A stretch of DNA of 64,000 nt from Ekhidna lutea (GCF_900188325.1 NZ_FZPD01000002.1:744001-808000), one strand, 5' to 3'. Shown: positions 8,222-14,767, numbered from the stretch's first letter. A program made the numbers and translations. The notes: generated by a model not told the origin, from the sequence alone.

Positions 8222-9451
8222 ATGAAGAATTTAGTCACACTCCTGTATTTTATTTTGTGTCCGATTCTACTCGTTGCACAAGTAAATTCCACACATGTTT
8301 ATGTAAATGGATATTATAAAAGTAATGGCACTTATGTAAGTGGTCATTATAGAACTTCGCCTAATAGTACGAACAGAGATAACTTTTCGACAATCGGAAA
8401 TGTAAACCCATATACAGGTAAATCAGGTTGGATTACTCCTGACAATAACACTTATGATTACACATACACGAATACATATTCTAATCACTCTACAAACTCA
8501 TCCAATTCGAATAATTCAGGCTATACATCAAACTCAAGCTATTCATATAAAACAGAGTGGAAAGCAAGTGAAACTGGGTATAACTTCTATTACAAAGGAA
8601 ATAATGTATCAACCACGAATGAATGGAAAGGAAATGACTTAGTTGTCTATTATGACAACTACGCTTATTTACTTCCAGATTACGGGGATAATAAGGATGG
8701 GATTAAGAGAGAACCGTTACCACTTGCCACATGGAAATCTACTGGTGACAGCTACTATTTCTATTACAACGAGAATAGCATAGCAAATGAAACAACTAAT
8801 GATTGGTTTGGTGATGATTTAATGGTTTTCAATGGAAATCATGCCTACTTGTTAGAAGATTATAAATTGAGAAAAGATGGAAAAATTAGATTGGCAAGGA
8901 ATATTCCTACATGGAAATATGATGGTAAAAGTTACTATTTCTATGTGGATGGCGAGAGTGTCGCGAACAAAACAGAAAATCTTGTATATGGAAATGACTT
9001 ATTAGTAGAATACAAAGAGGACGTTTATTTATTGCCTAATTTTTATAATGAAAAAAATAATAGTCTAAAGACAGCAATTGAATTACCAAAATGGACTTCA
9101 ACTGGCAATAGCTATCATTTCTATATCAATGACAATAGTGTGGGCAATAAGACCCGAAATGAATGGCTTGGTGATAATTTAATAGTGTACTTCGAGACTA
9201 ATGGATATATCCTGCCAGATTATAAAAATCAAAAAGATGGAAAAATGAGAATCGCTTTACCCATCCCTACATGGAGTAGCAAGGGAGATTCTTACTATTT
9301 CTATTTGAACGGAGAGAGCATTGCTAATAAAACGTCTAACAAATGGAACGGTAATGATTTAATAGTTACATATCAAGGAAAAGACTATATCTTGGAGAAT
9401 TACAAAAACTTAAAAGATGGAAAAATCAGATTCGCTAAGTATGGAAATTAA
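8222..9451 (+). CDS. Secreted five-repeat aromatic protein of unknown function
   Basis: 409 residues with a signal peptide (about 1-20). Residues 25-80 carry a segment found before many bacterial cell-surface proteins: VNGYYKSNGTYVSGHYRTSP, then GNVNPYTGKSGW. A Ser/Asn/Thr-rich linker follows. From about residue 118 to the end there are five tandem repeats of about 58 residues, each with W-K-x-x-G-x-x-Y-x-F-Y, an N/E-S-V/I-A-N-K/E-T segment, G-N-D-L-x-V and Y-L-L-P-x-Y...KDGK. These look like small beta units. It is the only gene in its cassette; GTTATGGGC at 8184-8192 and GCCCATAAC at 9453-9461 are exact complements flanking it. It could bind carbohydrate or a surface; the function is unknown. 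Confidence 0.75.
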   Translation: MKNLVTLLYFILCPILLVAQVNSTHVYVNGYYKSNGTYVSGHYRTSPNSTNRDNFSTIGNVNPYTGKSGWITPDNNTYDYTYTNTYSNHSTNSSNSNNSGYTSNSSYSYKTEWKASETGYNFYYKGNNVSTTNEWKGNDLVVYYDNYAYLLPDYGDNKDGIKREPLPLATWKSTGDSYYFYYNENSIANETTNDWFGDDLMVFNGNHAYLLEDYKLRKDGKIRLARNIPTWKYDGKSYYFYVDGESVANKTENLVYGNDLLVEYKEDVYLLPNFYNEKNNSLKTAIELPKWTSTGNSYHFYINDNSVGNKTRNEWLGDNLIVYFETNGYILPDYKNQKDGKMRIALPIPTWSSKGDSYYFYLNGESIANKTSNKWNGNDLIVTYQGKDYILENYKNLKDGKIRFAKYGN

Positions 9452-9452
9452 A

Positions 9453-9564
9453 GCCCATAACAAACACTAAAATGAATATGCGAACTGAGCTATTTGATAA
9501 GATAATGCGAACTAGATACTAACTTGCTTCTAGCAACTGGAGCGCATACTCATTTTAGTTGGGC
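9453..9564. other. attC-like recombination site (cassette boundary 2)
   Basis: Outer arm GCCCATAAC, inner arm ACTAAAATGAATATGC (9466-9481), then a centre that differs from the first site except for its left part (GAACTGAGC..TTTGATAAGA..ATGCGAAC), then GCATACTCATTTTAGT (9544-9559), ending in GTTGGGC, which fits the GTTRRRY core. The pair of sites with shared arms and divergent centres is the main evidence for integron-type cassettes. Confidence 0.6.
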
Positions 9565-9570
9565 GGTATA

Positions 9571-10404
9571 ATGGCAATGTCAAAAATTGAAGTAAAAACC
9601 TTTAACCCTTTTGTTGGTAAATTTTCAGAGGATAAAGTAATAACGCATGAAACTTTAGCACTTGTCAAAACCCTTCGAAATAAAGGTTTCGAAGTTGAAT
9701 TTATACCGGACGATTCACGTGAACTCAAGTACCTTTTTAGAAAAGGTGATTTTACATTATTTCAAGATCCATTCTTCCTTTTCTTGATTGGCATACCAAC
9801 AACTATAGTTATAAATGTGATCAATGAATTCATTAAAAAGAAACTTGAAAAGTCTAAAGAGAAAAATCCAACTTTTGAAACTAATGTGAATACAGATAAT
9901 GTCATAATCAACAATATCTCGGGCAATGAAATTGTGTCTATTGACGGTAAAACTTTAAGTCAAAATTCATTAGTGAGAAAAGAAAATGAAGTTCAGAAAG
10001 TCGCTAACGAATTCCATGATTCATTCAAAGCTAATTCTCCTCATCCAGAACTACCAGTTCCGATTTTTCTTGAGCACACTTCCAAGATTATTGGATGGGC
10101 AGATATTAGTATAAATGACGAAGGGATTGTAATTGAAAGTTGTACAATAGACGACCCAGAAAGCTGGAAGAGAATTAAAAACAGTGAACTTAGAGGTGCA
10201 AGCATTTCGGGAATCGCAGATAAGACCACTTGCTCAATTTGTGAAAAAGATTATGTTTCCTGTAATCACGTATCAGGTGAAATTTATAACAACAAAATGT
10301 GTGTTAACTACATAGTAAAAGCAAGACTGGCAGAAATTAGCTTAGTTAAGCATCCAGCTAATTCTGAATGCGTAATCGACATCTTAAACAAGAATAAAAA
10401 ATAA
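9571..10404 (+). CDS. Membrane-anchored protein with HK97 prohead-protease-like C-terminal domain
   Basis: 277 residues from ATG at 9571 (a second ATG is at 9577); the frame opens at a TTG in 9559, but that lies inside the attC-like core. The N-terminal 70 residues are soluble, and a helix near 68-87 (FFLFLIGIPTTIVINVIN) may be membrane-embedded, followed by a basic stretch. From about residue 160 the pattern GWADISINDEGIVIE, then LRGASISG, CSICEKDY, CNHVSGEIYNNK, and finally AEISLVKHPANSEC matches the strand order of phage prohead-protease/XkdF-like domains, whose hallmark is the late SLV..PA segment. Three Cys and a His could bind metal. A catalytic His/Ser pair is not certain. A phage-derived domain in a cassette suggests a virus-related role; this is inference. 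Confidence 0.55.
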   Translation: MAMSKIEVKTFNPFVGKFSEDKVITHETLALVKTLRNKGFEVEFIPDDSRELKYLFRKGDFTLFQDPFFLFLIGIPTTIVINVINEFIKKKLEKSKEKNPTFETNVNTDNVIINNISGNEIVSIDGKTLSQNSLVRKENEVQKVANEFHDSFKANSPHPELPVPIFLEHTSKIIGWADISINDEGIVIESCTIDDPESWKRIKNSELRGASISGIADKTTCSICEKDYVSCNHVSGEIYNNKMCVNYIVKARLAEISLVKHPANSECVIDILNKNKK

Positions 10405-10411
10405 ACCCACT

Positions 10412-10501
10412 CTAGCGAAAGCATCCACTTGTGCTTAGTTAAAAACATCTCCTCCTTTCATAGCCTCGGTTCGCATCCTCACGAATCGAAAACCTAAAAA
10501 A
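10412..10501. repeat. R3 repeat, copy 1
   Basis: First hairpin CTAGCGAAAGC..GCTTGTGCT-like, then a conserved linker TTAAAAACATCTCCTC, then CCTCGGTTCG...CACGAATCGAAAACCTAAAA with a second small hairpin. Related copies lie at 11112-11200 and 12080-12170. This is the most diverged copy. Confidence 0.75.
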
Positions 10502-10512
10502 TTCAAGATGAT

Positions 10513-10550
10513 ACAGTCCCATATCCCGGCCTTGTGCCGGGATCTTCCAG
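10513..10550. repeat. R1 palindromic repeat, right half only
   Basis: Only the second hairpin (ATCCCGGCCTTGTGCCGGGAT) and the outer GATCTTCC arm are present. It abuts the stop codon of the GIY-YIG gene at 10557, in the same position as the full copy beside the second GIY-YIG gene. Confidence 0.85.
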
Positions 10551-10556
10551 TTACTT

Positions 10557-10853
10557 TTAGGGTTCAAATGGAAAACGATCTGTTAAATCCTTCCAGTCAG
10601 GATTCAAAGAATCAATGAGGTTTCGCTTCCACTCCTTTCTATATCTTTTCAGTTGATGCTCTCTATAAGCGGCCTGATCGCTACCCTCAAATTCTTCATA
10701 ATAAAGAAGTAAATCACAATTGTACTTTTCAGTAAATCCGGGATAGATTTTGTTCTTATGTTCATACATCCTCCTACCCGGATCATCTGTCATCCCTACA
10801 TAAAAGACCGTCTTTGAATAGTTAGAAAGGATGTAGACATAGTACAGTTTCAA
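10557..10853 (-). CDS. GIY-YIG nuclease family protein, copy A
   Basis: 98 residues, the usual size of single-domain GIY-YIG proteins (URI/UPF0213 type). YVYIL and YVGMTDDPGRRMYEHK give the two signature strands and the catalytic Arg helix; EHQLKRYRKEWKRNLI near the end is the typical C-terminal helix. It is nearly identical to the gene at 12403-12693, with one visible amino-acid change (YREHQ versus HREHQ) and several silent ones. The copy B start ATG reads CTG here, so translation would have to begin at the TTG two codons upstream; this copy may be weakly expressed. R1 repeats lie on both sides. Members of this fold cut DNA; a role in repeat spread or repair is inference. Confidence 0.85.
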   Translation of the reverse strand: MKLYYVYILSNYSKTVFYVGMTDDPGRRMYEHKNKIYPGFTEKYNCDLLLYYEEFEGSDQAAYREHQLKRYRKEWKRNLIDSLNPDWKDLTDRFPFEP

Positions 10854-10890
10854 ATTAACAATTCTAAAACTTAATGGAAGATGTTTCTGT

Positions 10891-10950
10891 GGAAGATCCC
10901 GGAATAAATCCGGGATAGTTAATCAATATATCCCGGCCCTGTGCGGAAGA
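10891..10950. repeat. R1 palindromic repeat, short variant
   Basis: Starts GGAAGATCCCGGAATAAATCCGGG without the ACTAGGCGTCCCCG insert of the long form, so the first hairpin is a simple CCCGG/CCGGG stem. The right arm is truncated (CCCTGTGCGGAAGATGG). It lies upstream of GIY-YIG copy A. Confidence 0.85.
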
Positions 10951-10965
10951 TGGTTCTATGGAAGA

Positions 10966-11039
10966 TCTCGGCTAGCGCGCGTTTACAACGCGTGCAGAAG
11001 AGAAGCCGGAACATTATATATTCAGCTCAGCAAAAGATT
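10966..11039. repeat. R6 repeat, copy 1
   Basis: Begins with a hairpin GCGCGCGTT-TAC-AACGCGTGC and runs through GAAGAGAAGCCGG to CTCAGCAAAAGATTAT. The same block, with few changes, is at 13134-13207. Confidence 0.8.
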
Positions 11040-11042
11040 ATC

Positions 11043-11072
11043 TCCGCTAGCGCGCGTTTACAACGCGTGCTT
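11043..11072. repeat. R6 hairpin, additional short copy
   Basis: CTCCGCTAGCGCGCG TTTAC AACGCGTGC: the same nine-base stem as R6 copies 1 and 2, without the long right-hand tail. Confidence 0.75.
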
Positions 11073-11111
11073 AGAACAGAAGACCGGACAAAGTGTTCGA
11101 AAACCTAAAAA

Positions 11112-11200
11112 CCCAACCTAGCGCAAGCATCCGCTTGTGCTCAGTTAAAAACATCTCCTCCCAGCCTCATTTCGTGTCCTCACGAATCGAAAACCTAAAA
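11112..11200. repeat. R3 repeat, copy 2
   Basis: CCCAACCTAGCGCAAGC-ATCC-GCTTGTGCTCAG forms the first hairpin; TTCGTG-TCCT-CACGAA forms the second; it ends AAAACCTAAAA. It is followed almost directly by R2 copy 2. The whole 10854-11346 gap is filled with R1, R6, R3 and R2 repeats. Confidence 0.85.
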
Positions 11201-11204
11201 TCCA

Positions 11205-11280
11205 ATATTGGATGTAACCGTGCACTCTGACTATATTTGATAGGTAGATAACGCGCACTGGTGTGCGTTACATTAATGTT
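11205..11280. repeat. R2 repeat, copy 2, upstream of a lipoprotein gene
   Basis: Nearly the same sequence as 6181-6256. The hairpin TAACGCGCAC-TG-GTGTGCGTTA pairs well here. ATGTAAC at its left and GTTACAT at its right are exact complements, as in the outer arms of an attC-like site. Which role it has is open. Confidence 0.7.
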
Positions 11281-11346
11281 ACAAGTCATTTTACTTCAAG
11301 AAATAATTATATATTTATTCTCGAATCTTACCTAACTGAAAAAATT

Positions 11347-11814
11347 ATGAAGAAAATAGTCTATTCATTTTTTGTATTATTCTTTTGTCTAGCTTGTAAT
11401 GAACAGGGATTAGAACCTGAAAAAACTGAGTTAGAAACAGACCTTTTCAATGCTTTAACAGAATTATCACAATCGTCATGGAAGTTGAACATTGTAAATA
11501 ATGATTTTAATACAAGTGGCAGAACAACCAATGAAATCCCAGAAGTATCTGAACTAGAAGGAGAAATTTCTATTGAAATAGTAGATGATTCTATAATACC
11601 TGAATTAAGAAAAATATTTGAGGAGTATCAACCTAACTTTGATTTCAATACATTTTTAGATTCATTAGAAAAAAATGAAAACGGTAGAATAGAAAGTTGT
11701 AGAGAAATTTGGACCTTTCAAGTATATACATACAGTGATGGAAGCTCTTTCGGTGTAATGTGGGTTTGTACTGACTGCAGCGGATCTTGGCAATGCGCAC
11801 ACTATATCCAGTAG
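11347..11814 (+). CDS. Lipoprotein, unknown function
   Basis: 155 residues from ATG at 11347. The frame is open from a GTG at 11263, but only 11347 gives a proper lipoprotein signal: MKKIVYSFFVLFFCLAC with Cys at residue 17. The mature part is acidic, with a C-terminal segment WTFQVYTYSDGSSFGVMWVC followed by CSGSWQCAH, so several Cys residues cluster in the last 25 residues and might form disulphides. I do not recognise the family. The small gene at 11832 follows after 17 bp in the same direction, so the two are probably co-transcribed. Confidence 0.7.
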   Translation: MKKIVYSFFVLFFCLACNEQGLEPEKTELETDLFNALTELSQSSWKLNIVNNDFNTSGRTTNEIPEVSELEGEISIEIVDDSIIPELRKIFEEYQPNFDFNTFLDSLEKNENGRIESCREIWTFQVYTYSDGSSFGVMWVCTDCSGSWQCAHYIQ

Positions 11815-11831
11815 ACTAAAATTTAAAGGTT

Positions 11832-12074
11832 ATGAAAAAGAATATTATTATAACAATTTTAATTATAACTGTTGTATTTGTTTCATATTCATATTTGAAA
11901 TCAAATTCAAAGGTTAAGGATTTAACCGTTGAACTAGTTGACAGTAAAAATGCAATAGATTCTTTGAATTCTGAATTGGATTCCAAAATTAACGAACTAA
12001 AAGCATCTAAAGCCATAGCCAATACTTGGGCAGCTAAAGCGTACCAGTCTGGCTACAAGACACCAGAGAAATAA
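11832..12074 (+). CDS. Small membrane-anchored coiled-coil protein
   Basis: 80 residues. One N-terminal membrane helix (about 4-22, IIITILIITVVFVSYSYL), then a short heptad-like helix (VELVDSKNAIDSLNSELDS) and a polar tail ending SGYKTPEK. The topology suggests a signal-anchored periplasmic helix. It shares a likely transcript with the lipoprotein upstream. Function unknown. Confidence 0.65.
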   Translation: MKKNIIITILIITVVFVSYSYLKSNSKVKDLTVELVDSKNAIDSLNSELDSKINELKASKAIANTWAAKAYQSGYKTPEK

Positions 12075-12079
12075 CTATT

Positions 12080-12170
12080 CCCAACCTAGCGCAAGCATCC
12101 GCTTGTGCTCAGTTAAAAACATCTCCTCTCCCAGCCTCGGTTCGTGTCCACACGAATCGAAAACCTAAAA
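12080..12170. repeat. R3 repeat, copy 3
   Basis: Nearly identical to copy 2 (CCCAACCTAGCGCAAGC...TTCGTGTCC-ACACGAATCGAAAACC). It lies directly after the stop codon of the small membrane gene. Confidence 0.85.
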
Positions 12171-12224
12171 AATTTATATGGTTTGTTAATGCGTCCTATC
12201 GCGCCCTTACAAGGCATACATGAA

Positions 12225-12315
12225 GGAAGATGCCGGACTAGGCGTCCCCGAATTAATCCGGGATAGTTGTAAGTCCCATATCCCTGCACTGTTGCTCAAC
12301 CCTTCAGTCTACATC
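12225..12315. repeat. R1 palindromic repeat, variant with altered right half
   Basis: The left half is standard (GAAGATGCCGGACTAGGCGT...CCGGGATAGTTG). The right half reads ATCCCTGCACTGTTGCTCAACCCTTCAGTCTACATC and no longer forms the CCCGGC/GCCGGG hairpin. The same altered right half recurs at 12975-13062. Confidence 0.8.
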
Positions 12316-12394
12316 TAAGATCCCGGACTAGGCGTCCCAGAATAAATCCGGGATAGTTGAAGTCCAATATCCCGGCCCTGTGCCGGGATCTTCC
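12316..12394. repeat. R1 palindromic repeat, full copy beside GIY-YIG copy B
   Basis: AAGATCCCGGACTAGGCGTC through ATCCCGGCCCTGTGCCGGGATCTTCC, with the complete terminal inverted arms and both hairpins. It ends 8 bp before the nuclease stop codon. Confidence 0.9.
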
Positions 12395-12402
12395 AGTTAC
12401 CT

Positions 12403-12693
12403 TTAGGGCTCGAATGGAAAACGATCTGTTAAATCCTTCCAGTCAGGATTCAAAGAATCAATGAGGTTTCGCTTCCACTCCTTTCTGTATCGCTTCAGTT
12501 GATGCTCTCTATGAGCGGCCTGATCGCTACCCTCAAATTCTTCATAATAAAGAAGTAAATCACAATTGTACTTTTCAGTAAATCCGGGATAGATTTTGTT
12601 CTTATGTTCATACATCCTCCTACCCGGATCATCTGTCATCCCTACATAAAAGACCGTCTTTGAATAGTTAGAAAGGATGTAGACATAGTACAT
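12403..12693 (-). CDS. GIY-YIG nuclease family protein, copy B
   Basis: 96 residues with a normal ATG start (MYYVYILSNYSKTVFYVGMT). The same catalytic layout as the copy at 10557-10853: the VYIL and YVG strands, Arg in the GRRMYEHK helix, and the EHQLKRYRKEWK end. Nucleotide identity with copy A is very high over the whole gene and a few bases on each side, so the duplication is recent or kept by gene conversion. It lies between full-length R1 palindromes. The better start codon makes this the more likely active copy. Confidence 0.88.
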   Translation of the reverse strand: MYYVYILSNYSKTVFYVGMTDDPGRRMYEHKNKIYPGFTEKYNCDLLLYYEEFEGSDQAAHREHQLKRYRKEWKRNLIDSLNPDWKDLTDRFPFEP

Positions 12694-12728
12694 GTTCTAA
12701 AATTAACATTTGCTATCATGACCTAAAT

Positions 12729-12808
12729 GGAAGATGCCGGACTAGGCGTCCCCGAATAATCCGGCAACCTGCGAGTACATATCCCCGGCCCTGTGCAGGG
12801 ATCTTCCA
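12729..12808. repeat. R1 palindromic repeat, copy after GIY-YIG B
   Basis: GGAAGATGCCGGACTAGGCG ... CCCCGGCCCTGTGCAGGGATCTTCC. It is followed by a 40-bp stretch starting AAAAAGACATAGTTTCTTAA that is repeated after the next R1 copy, so repeat plus flank were duplicated together. Confidence 0.85.
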
Positions 12809-12851
12809 AAAAGACATAGTTTCTTAAATAATAAACCGTTCTGATCTATCC

Positions 12852-12931
12852 AGAAGATCCCGGACTAGGCGTCCCCGAATAAATCCGGGATACTGCGAGA
12901 ACATATCCCGGCCCTGTGCCGGGATCTTCCA
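12852..12931. repeat. R1 palindromic repeat, tandem copy
   Basis: A textbook copy: GAAGATCCCGG...CCGGGAT, then ATCCCGGC-CCTGT-GCCGGGAT, ending CTTCC. The 3' flank (AAAAAGACAGAGTTTCTTAA) duplicates the flank of the previous copy. Confidence 0.9.
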
Positions 12932-12974
12932 AAAAGACAGAGTTTCTTAAAAAATAAACTGTCCAGATCTACGC

Positions 12975-13062
12975 AGAAGTTACAGGACTAGGCGTCCCCG
13001 AATTATTCGGGATAGTTGCAGTCCCATATCCCTGCACTGTTACTCAATCCTCCAGTCTACAT
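12975..13062. repeat. R1 palindromic repeat, variant with altered right half
   Basis: GAAGTTACAGGACTAGGCGT...ATTCGGGATAGTTGCAGTCC, then the CCCTGCACTGTTACTCAATCC right half shared with 12225-12315. Confidence 0.75.
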
Positions 13063-13128
13063 CGAAGATCCCGGAATAAATCCGGGATGGTTAATCAACA
13101 TATCCCGGCCCTGTGCCGGGATCTTCCA
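13063..13128. repeat. R1 palindromic repeat, short variant
   Basis: GAAGATCCCGGAATAAATCC GGGATGG...ATCCCGGCCCTGTGCCGGGATCTTCC: complete arms with the internal ACTAGGCGTCCCCG segment missing, like 10891-10950. Confidence 0.88.
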
Positions 13129-13133
13129 GTTAC

Positions 13134-13207
13134 TCCGCTAGCGCGCGTTTACAACGCGTGCAGAAGAGAAACCGGCAAACTATATATACAACTCAGCAAA
13201 AGATTAT
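13134..13207. repeat. R6 repeat, copy 2
   Basis: CCGCTAGCGCGCGTTTACAA CGCGTGC...GAAACCGG...CTCAGCAAAAGATTAT, matching 10966-11039. The 12694-13314 gap holds four R1 copies, this copy and a small hairpin; no gene is seen in it. Confidence 0.8.
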
Positions 13208-13268
13208 GCTGGTTTTAAAGGTATTATTGAGGTTGAATGGATAAGTTAACAGCTTAAATTTTTAAGAA

Positions 13269-13287
13269 TCCTCGTTGCAAACGAGGA
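13269..13287. repeat. Short perfect hairpin (R5), relative at about 14664
   Basis: TCCTCGTT-GCA-AACGAGGA, an eight-base stem with a three-base loop just before the lipoprotein gene. A decayed version (CTTCGTTGTAACGAGGATGA) lies at about 14664-14683. There is no T run, so it is more like a repetitive palindrome than a terminator. Confidence 0.55.
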
Positions 13288-13314
13288 CTAGATAAGAGCT
13301 ATTTAAAACCAAAG

Positions 13315-14004
13315 ATGAGATTCATTGCACATTACCTAATCGGATTGCTCCTTCTAACATCATGCGTCCAAACTGAAAATAAAAAACTAGCAATTGAATC
13401 CACTTTAGAAAAGAAAGCCATTACACTGACAAATCGCCAAAAGGAATCAGACAGTATTGGTGGTTTTAGCATAATCAATACAGGACCAAGGGGTGGTCGT
13501 TATTTAAATTCTAGTGGCATTGACTATAGATATACAGTTTTTAGAATACAAATTATTAATGACACGATTGCACCAATAAATTTTGACATAAAACTTCCCG
13601 GAAGCTCTATATCACTTTTACCTGATTCTACTATTGAGTTAAATGTTTTCCTTGTACCTGAAAAATATATCCCAATCGCAATAAAGGACACTTTCAATTT
13701 CGGCCTGGATTTAGAAAAGTTTTTTGAGTCTGGTGATCCCCAGAAATTTGAATTCAATTCAGTGATAGAGCCGAATAAACAATCCACTATATATATAGGG
13801 ATGCTTTTTGCCTCAGAAATAGCAAATGGTGCCACAAGGTCTCAATTGGCAGTTGAAGGGCATGATGAATCACCACATTATCCTGTAGAATCAACCGTCC
13901 ATTACCATTTGAAAAATCAGCCTTTAGATCTTATCTACGGTATAAGCTTTGATGCACCCAATAATTATATATCGATACCATGTGGACAAGTCCGAATCAA
14001 ATAA
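13315..14004 (+). CDS. Lipoprotein, unknown function
   Basis: 229 residues. The signal ends in a lipobox (LLLLTSC, Cys at residue 17). The mature part looks all-beta: alternating hydrophobic strands such as YTVFRIQIINDTIAPINFDI, then LPDSTIELNVFLVPEKY, and SNTIYIGML-like segments, resembling an immunoglobulin-like fold. There is no catalytic motif. It stands alone between repeats and the Nudix gene. Function unknown; the low GC and position fit the accessory region. Confidence 0.65.
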   Translation: MRFIAHYLIGLLLLTSCVQTENKKLAIESTLEKKAITLTNRQKESDSIGGFSIINTGPRGGRYLNSSGIDYRYTVFRIQIINDTIAPINFDIKLPGSSISLLPDSTIELNVFLVPEKYIPIAIKDTFNFGLDLEKFFESGDPQKFEFNSVIEPNKQSTIYIGMLFASEIANGATRSQLAVEGHDESPHYPVESTVHYHLKNQPLDLIYGISFDAPNNYISIPCGQVRIK

Positions 14005-14170
14005 TTTTGGGGTTGATCAATATTAAAAAATGAAAATGCTCGCCAACAATGAATAATAGCAATAGTGCTTCGGGAGTACTCTCGAGCCATTTATATTTTT
14101 AATTAGGTATCTTGTTCTGACATATATCCACTACTGATCTACACTAGATTATAATCAATGACTACTGATC

Positions 14171-14635
14171 ATGATAAGGTTTGAGAGAGGAAACAATCAA
14201 TTTAATTTTAGAAGTATTGCCCTTCTTATCGAAGACAACAGCATTCTAATTCAAAGAGATTTAAAGGATGATTTTTGGGCTTTACCAGGTGGCCGTGTTG
14301 AACTCTTTGAAAATTCCAATGATACTGTAGTAAGAGAGATTTATGAGGAACTTGGATGGAAAGTACAGGCGAATAGACCTGTTTGGTTCATTGAAAATTT
14401 TTTCAAAATCGGAAGAACCAACTTTCATGAGATTGCAACTATATATCTGATGGATTTAGTTGATTATGCTAAACACGAACCGGCCCATGAGTTCAAAGGG
14501 CTTGAAGATCATTTAATCTTCCAATGGTTTGATATATCCAAACTAGACCAAATTAACTTTAGGCCCAGAGAACTTCGATCAAAACTTGGTCACTTACCGA
14601 ACACCGTAGAATTTTTAACTGTGGGACGAGAATAA
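14171..14635 (+). CDS. Nudix hydrolase
   Basis: 154 residues with a complete Nudix box (G-x5-E-x7-R-E-x2-E-E-x-G): GGRVELFENSNDTVVREIYE then ELGW, about residues 41-64. Preceding strands (SIALLIEDNSILIQRDL, FWALPGGRV) fit the fold. These enzymes hydrolyse nucleoside diphosphates linked to another moiety; the substrate cannot be told from sequence. The C-terminal NFRPRELRSKL segment occurs in many small standalone members. Single gene. Confidence 0.9.
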   Translation: MIRFERGNNQFNFRSIALLIEDNSILIQRDLKDDFWALPGGRVELFENSNDTVVREIYEELGWKVQANRPVWFIENFFKIGRTNFHEIATIYLMDLVDYAKHEPAHEFKGLEDHLIFQWFDISKLDQINFRPRELRSKLGHLPNTVEFLTVGRE

Positions 14636-14691
14636 CAACTGCTAGCTCACAAGCCTCACTCTCGTCTTCGTTGTAACGAGGATGAATTAAA

Positions 14692-14767
14692 CCTCCTCTC
14701 CCAGCCTCGGTTCGTACCCTCATGAAACGCTGGTTTGTGAAAGATACAAACCATGGCATGAGAAATT
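14692..14767. repeat. R3 fragment joined to R4 palindrome, copy 2
   Basis: CTCCTCTCCCAGCCTCGGTTCG is the middle of R3, but it then switches to CTCATGAAACGC. The R4 part (14719-14767) forms a nested hairpin: CTCATG (14719) with CATGAG (14757), and GGTTTGT (14732) with ACAAACC (14746). R4 copy 1 is at 3721. Confidence 0.65.

Larger units (their letters stand above)
10513..10950 (-). mobile_element. Candidate GIY-YIG/R1 mobile unit, copy A
   Basis: A small nuclease gene closely bracketed by R1 repeats on both sides, duplicated at 12316-12808 with the same gene-to-repeat spacing and near-identical DNA. No transposase, direct target duplication or att site is seen. Calling this a mobile unit is inference from the duplication and the bracket. 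Confidence 0.4.
12316..12808 (-). mobile_element. Candidate GIY-YIG/R1 mobile unit, copy B
   Basis: Nuclease gene 12403-12693 bracketed by full-length R1 copies (12316-12394 and 12729-12808), matching copy A at 10513-10950. Three more R1 copies follow in tandem. The mobile reading is inference. Confidence 0.4.

Noticed and set aside
11112-11152. R3 first hairpin as an attC site
   Set aside because: ACCCAAC and GTTAAAA resemble attC cores, but the whole is only about 40 bp and lacks the second arm pair and a variable centre.
10513-13128. Insertion sequence with transposase
   Set aside because: No DDE, HUH or serine/tyrosine recombinase gene is present; only GIY-YIG proteins.
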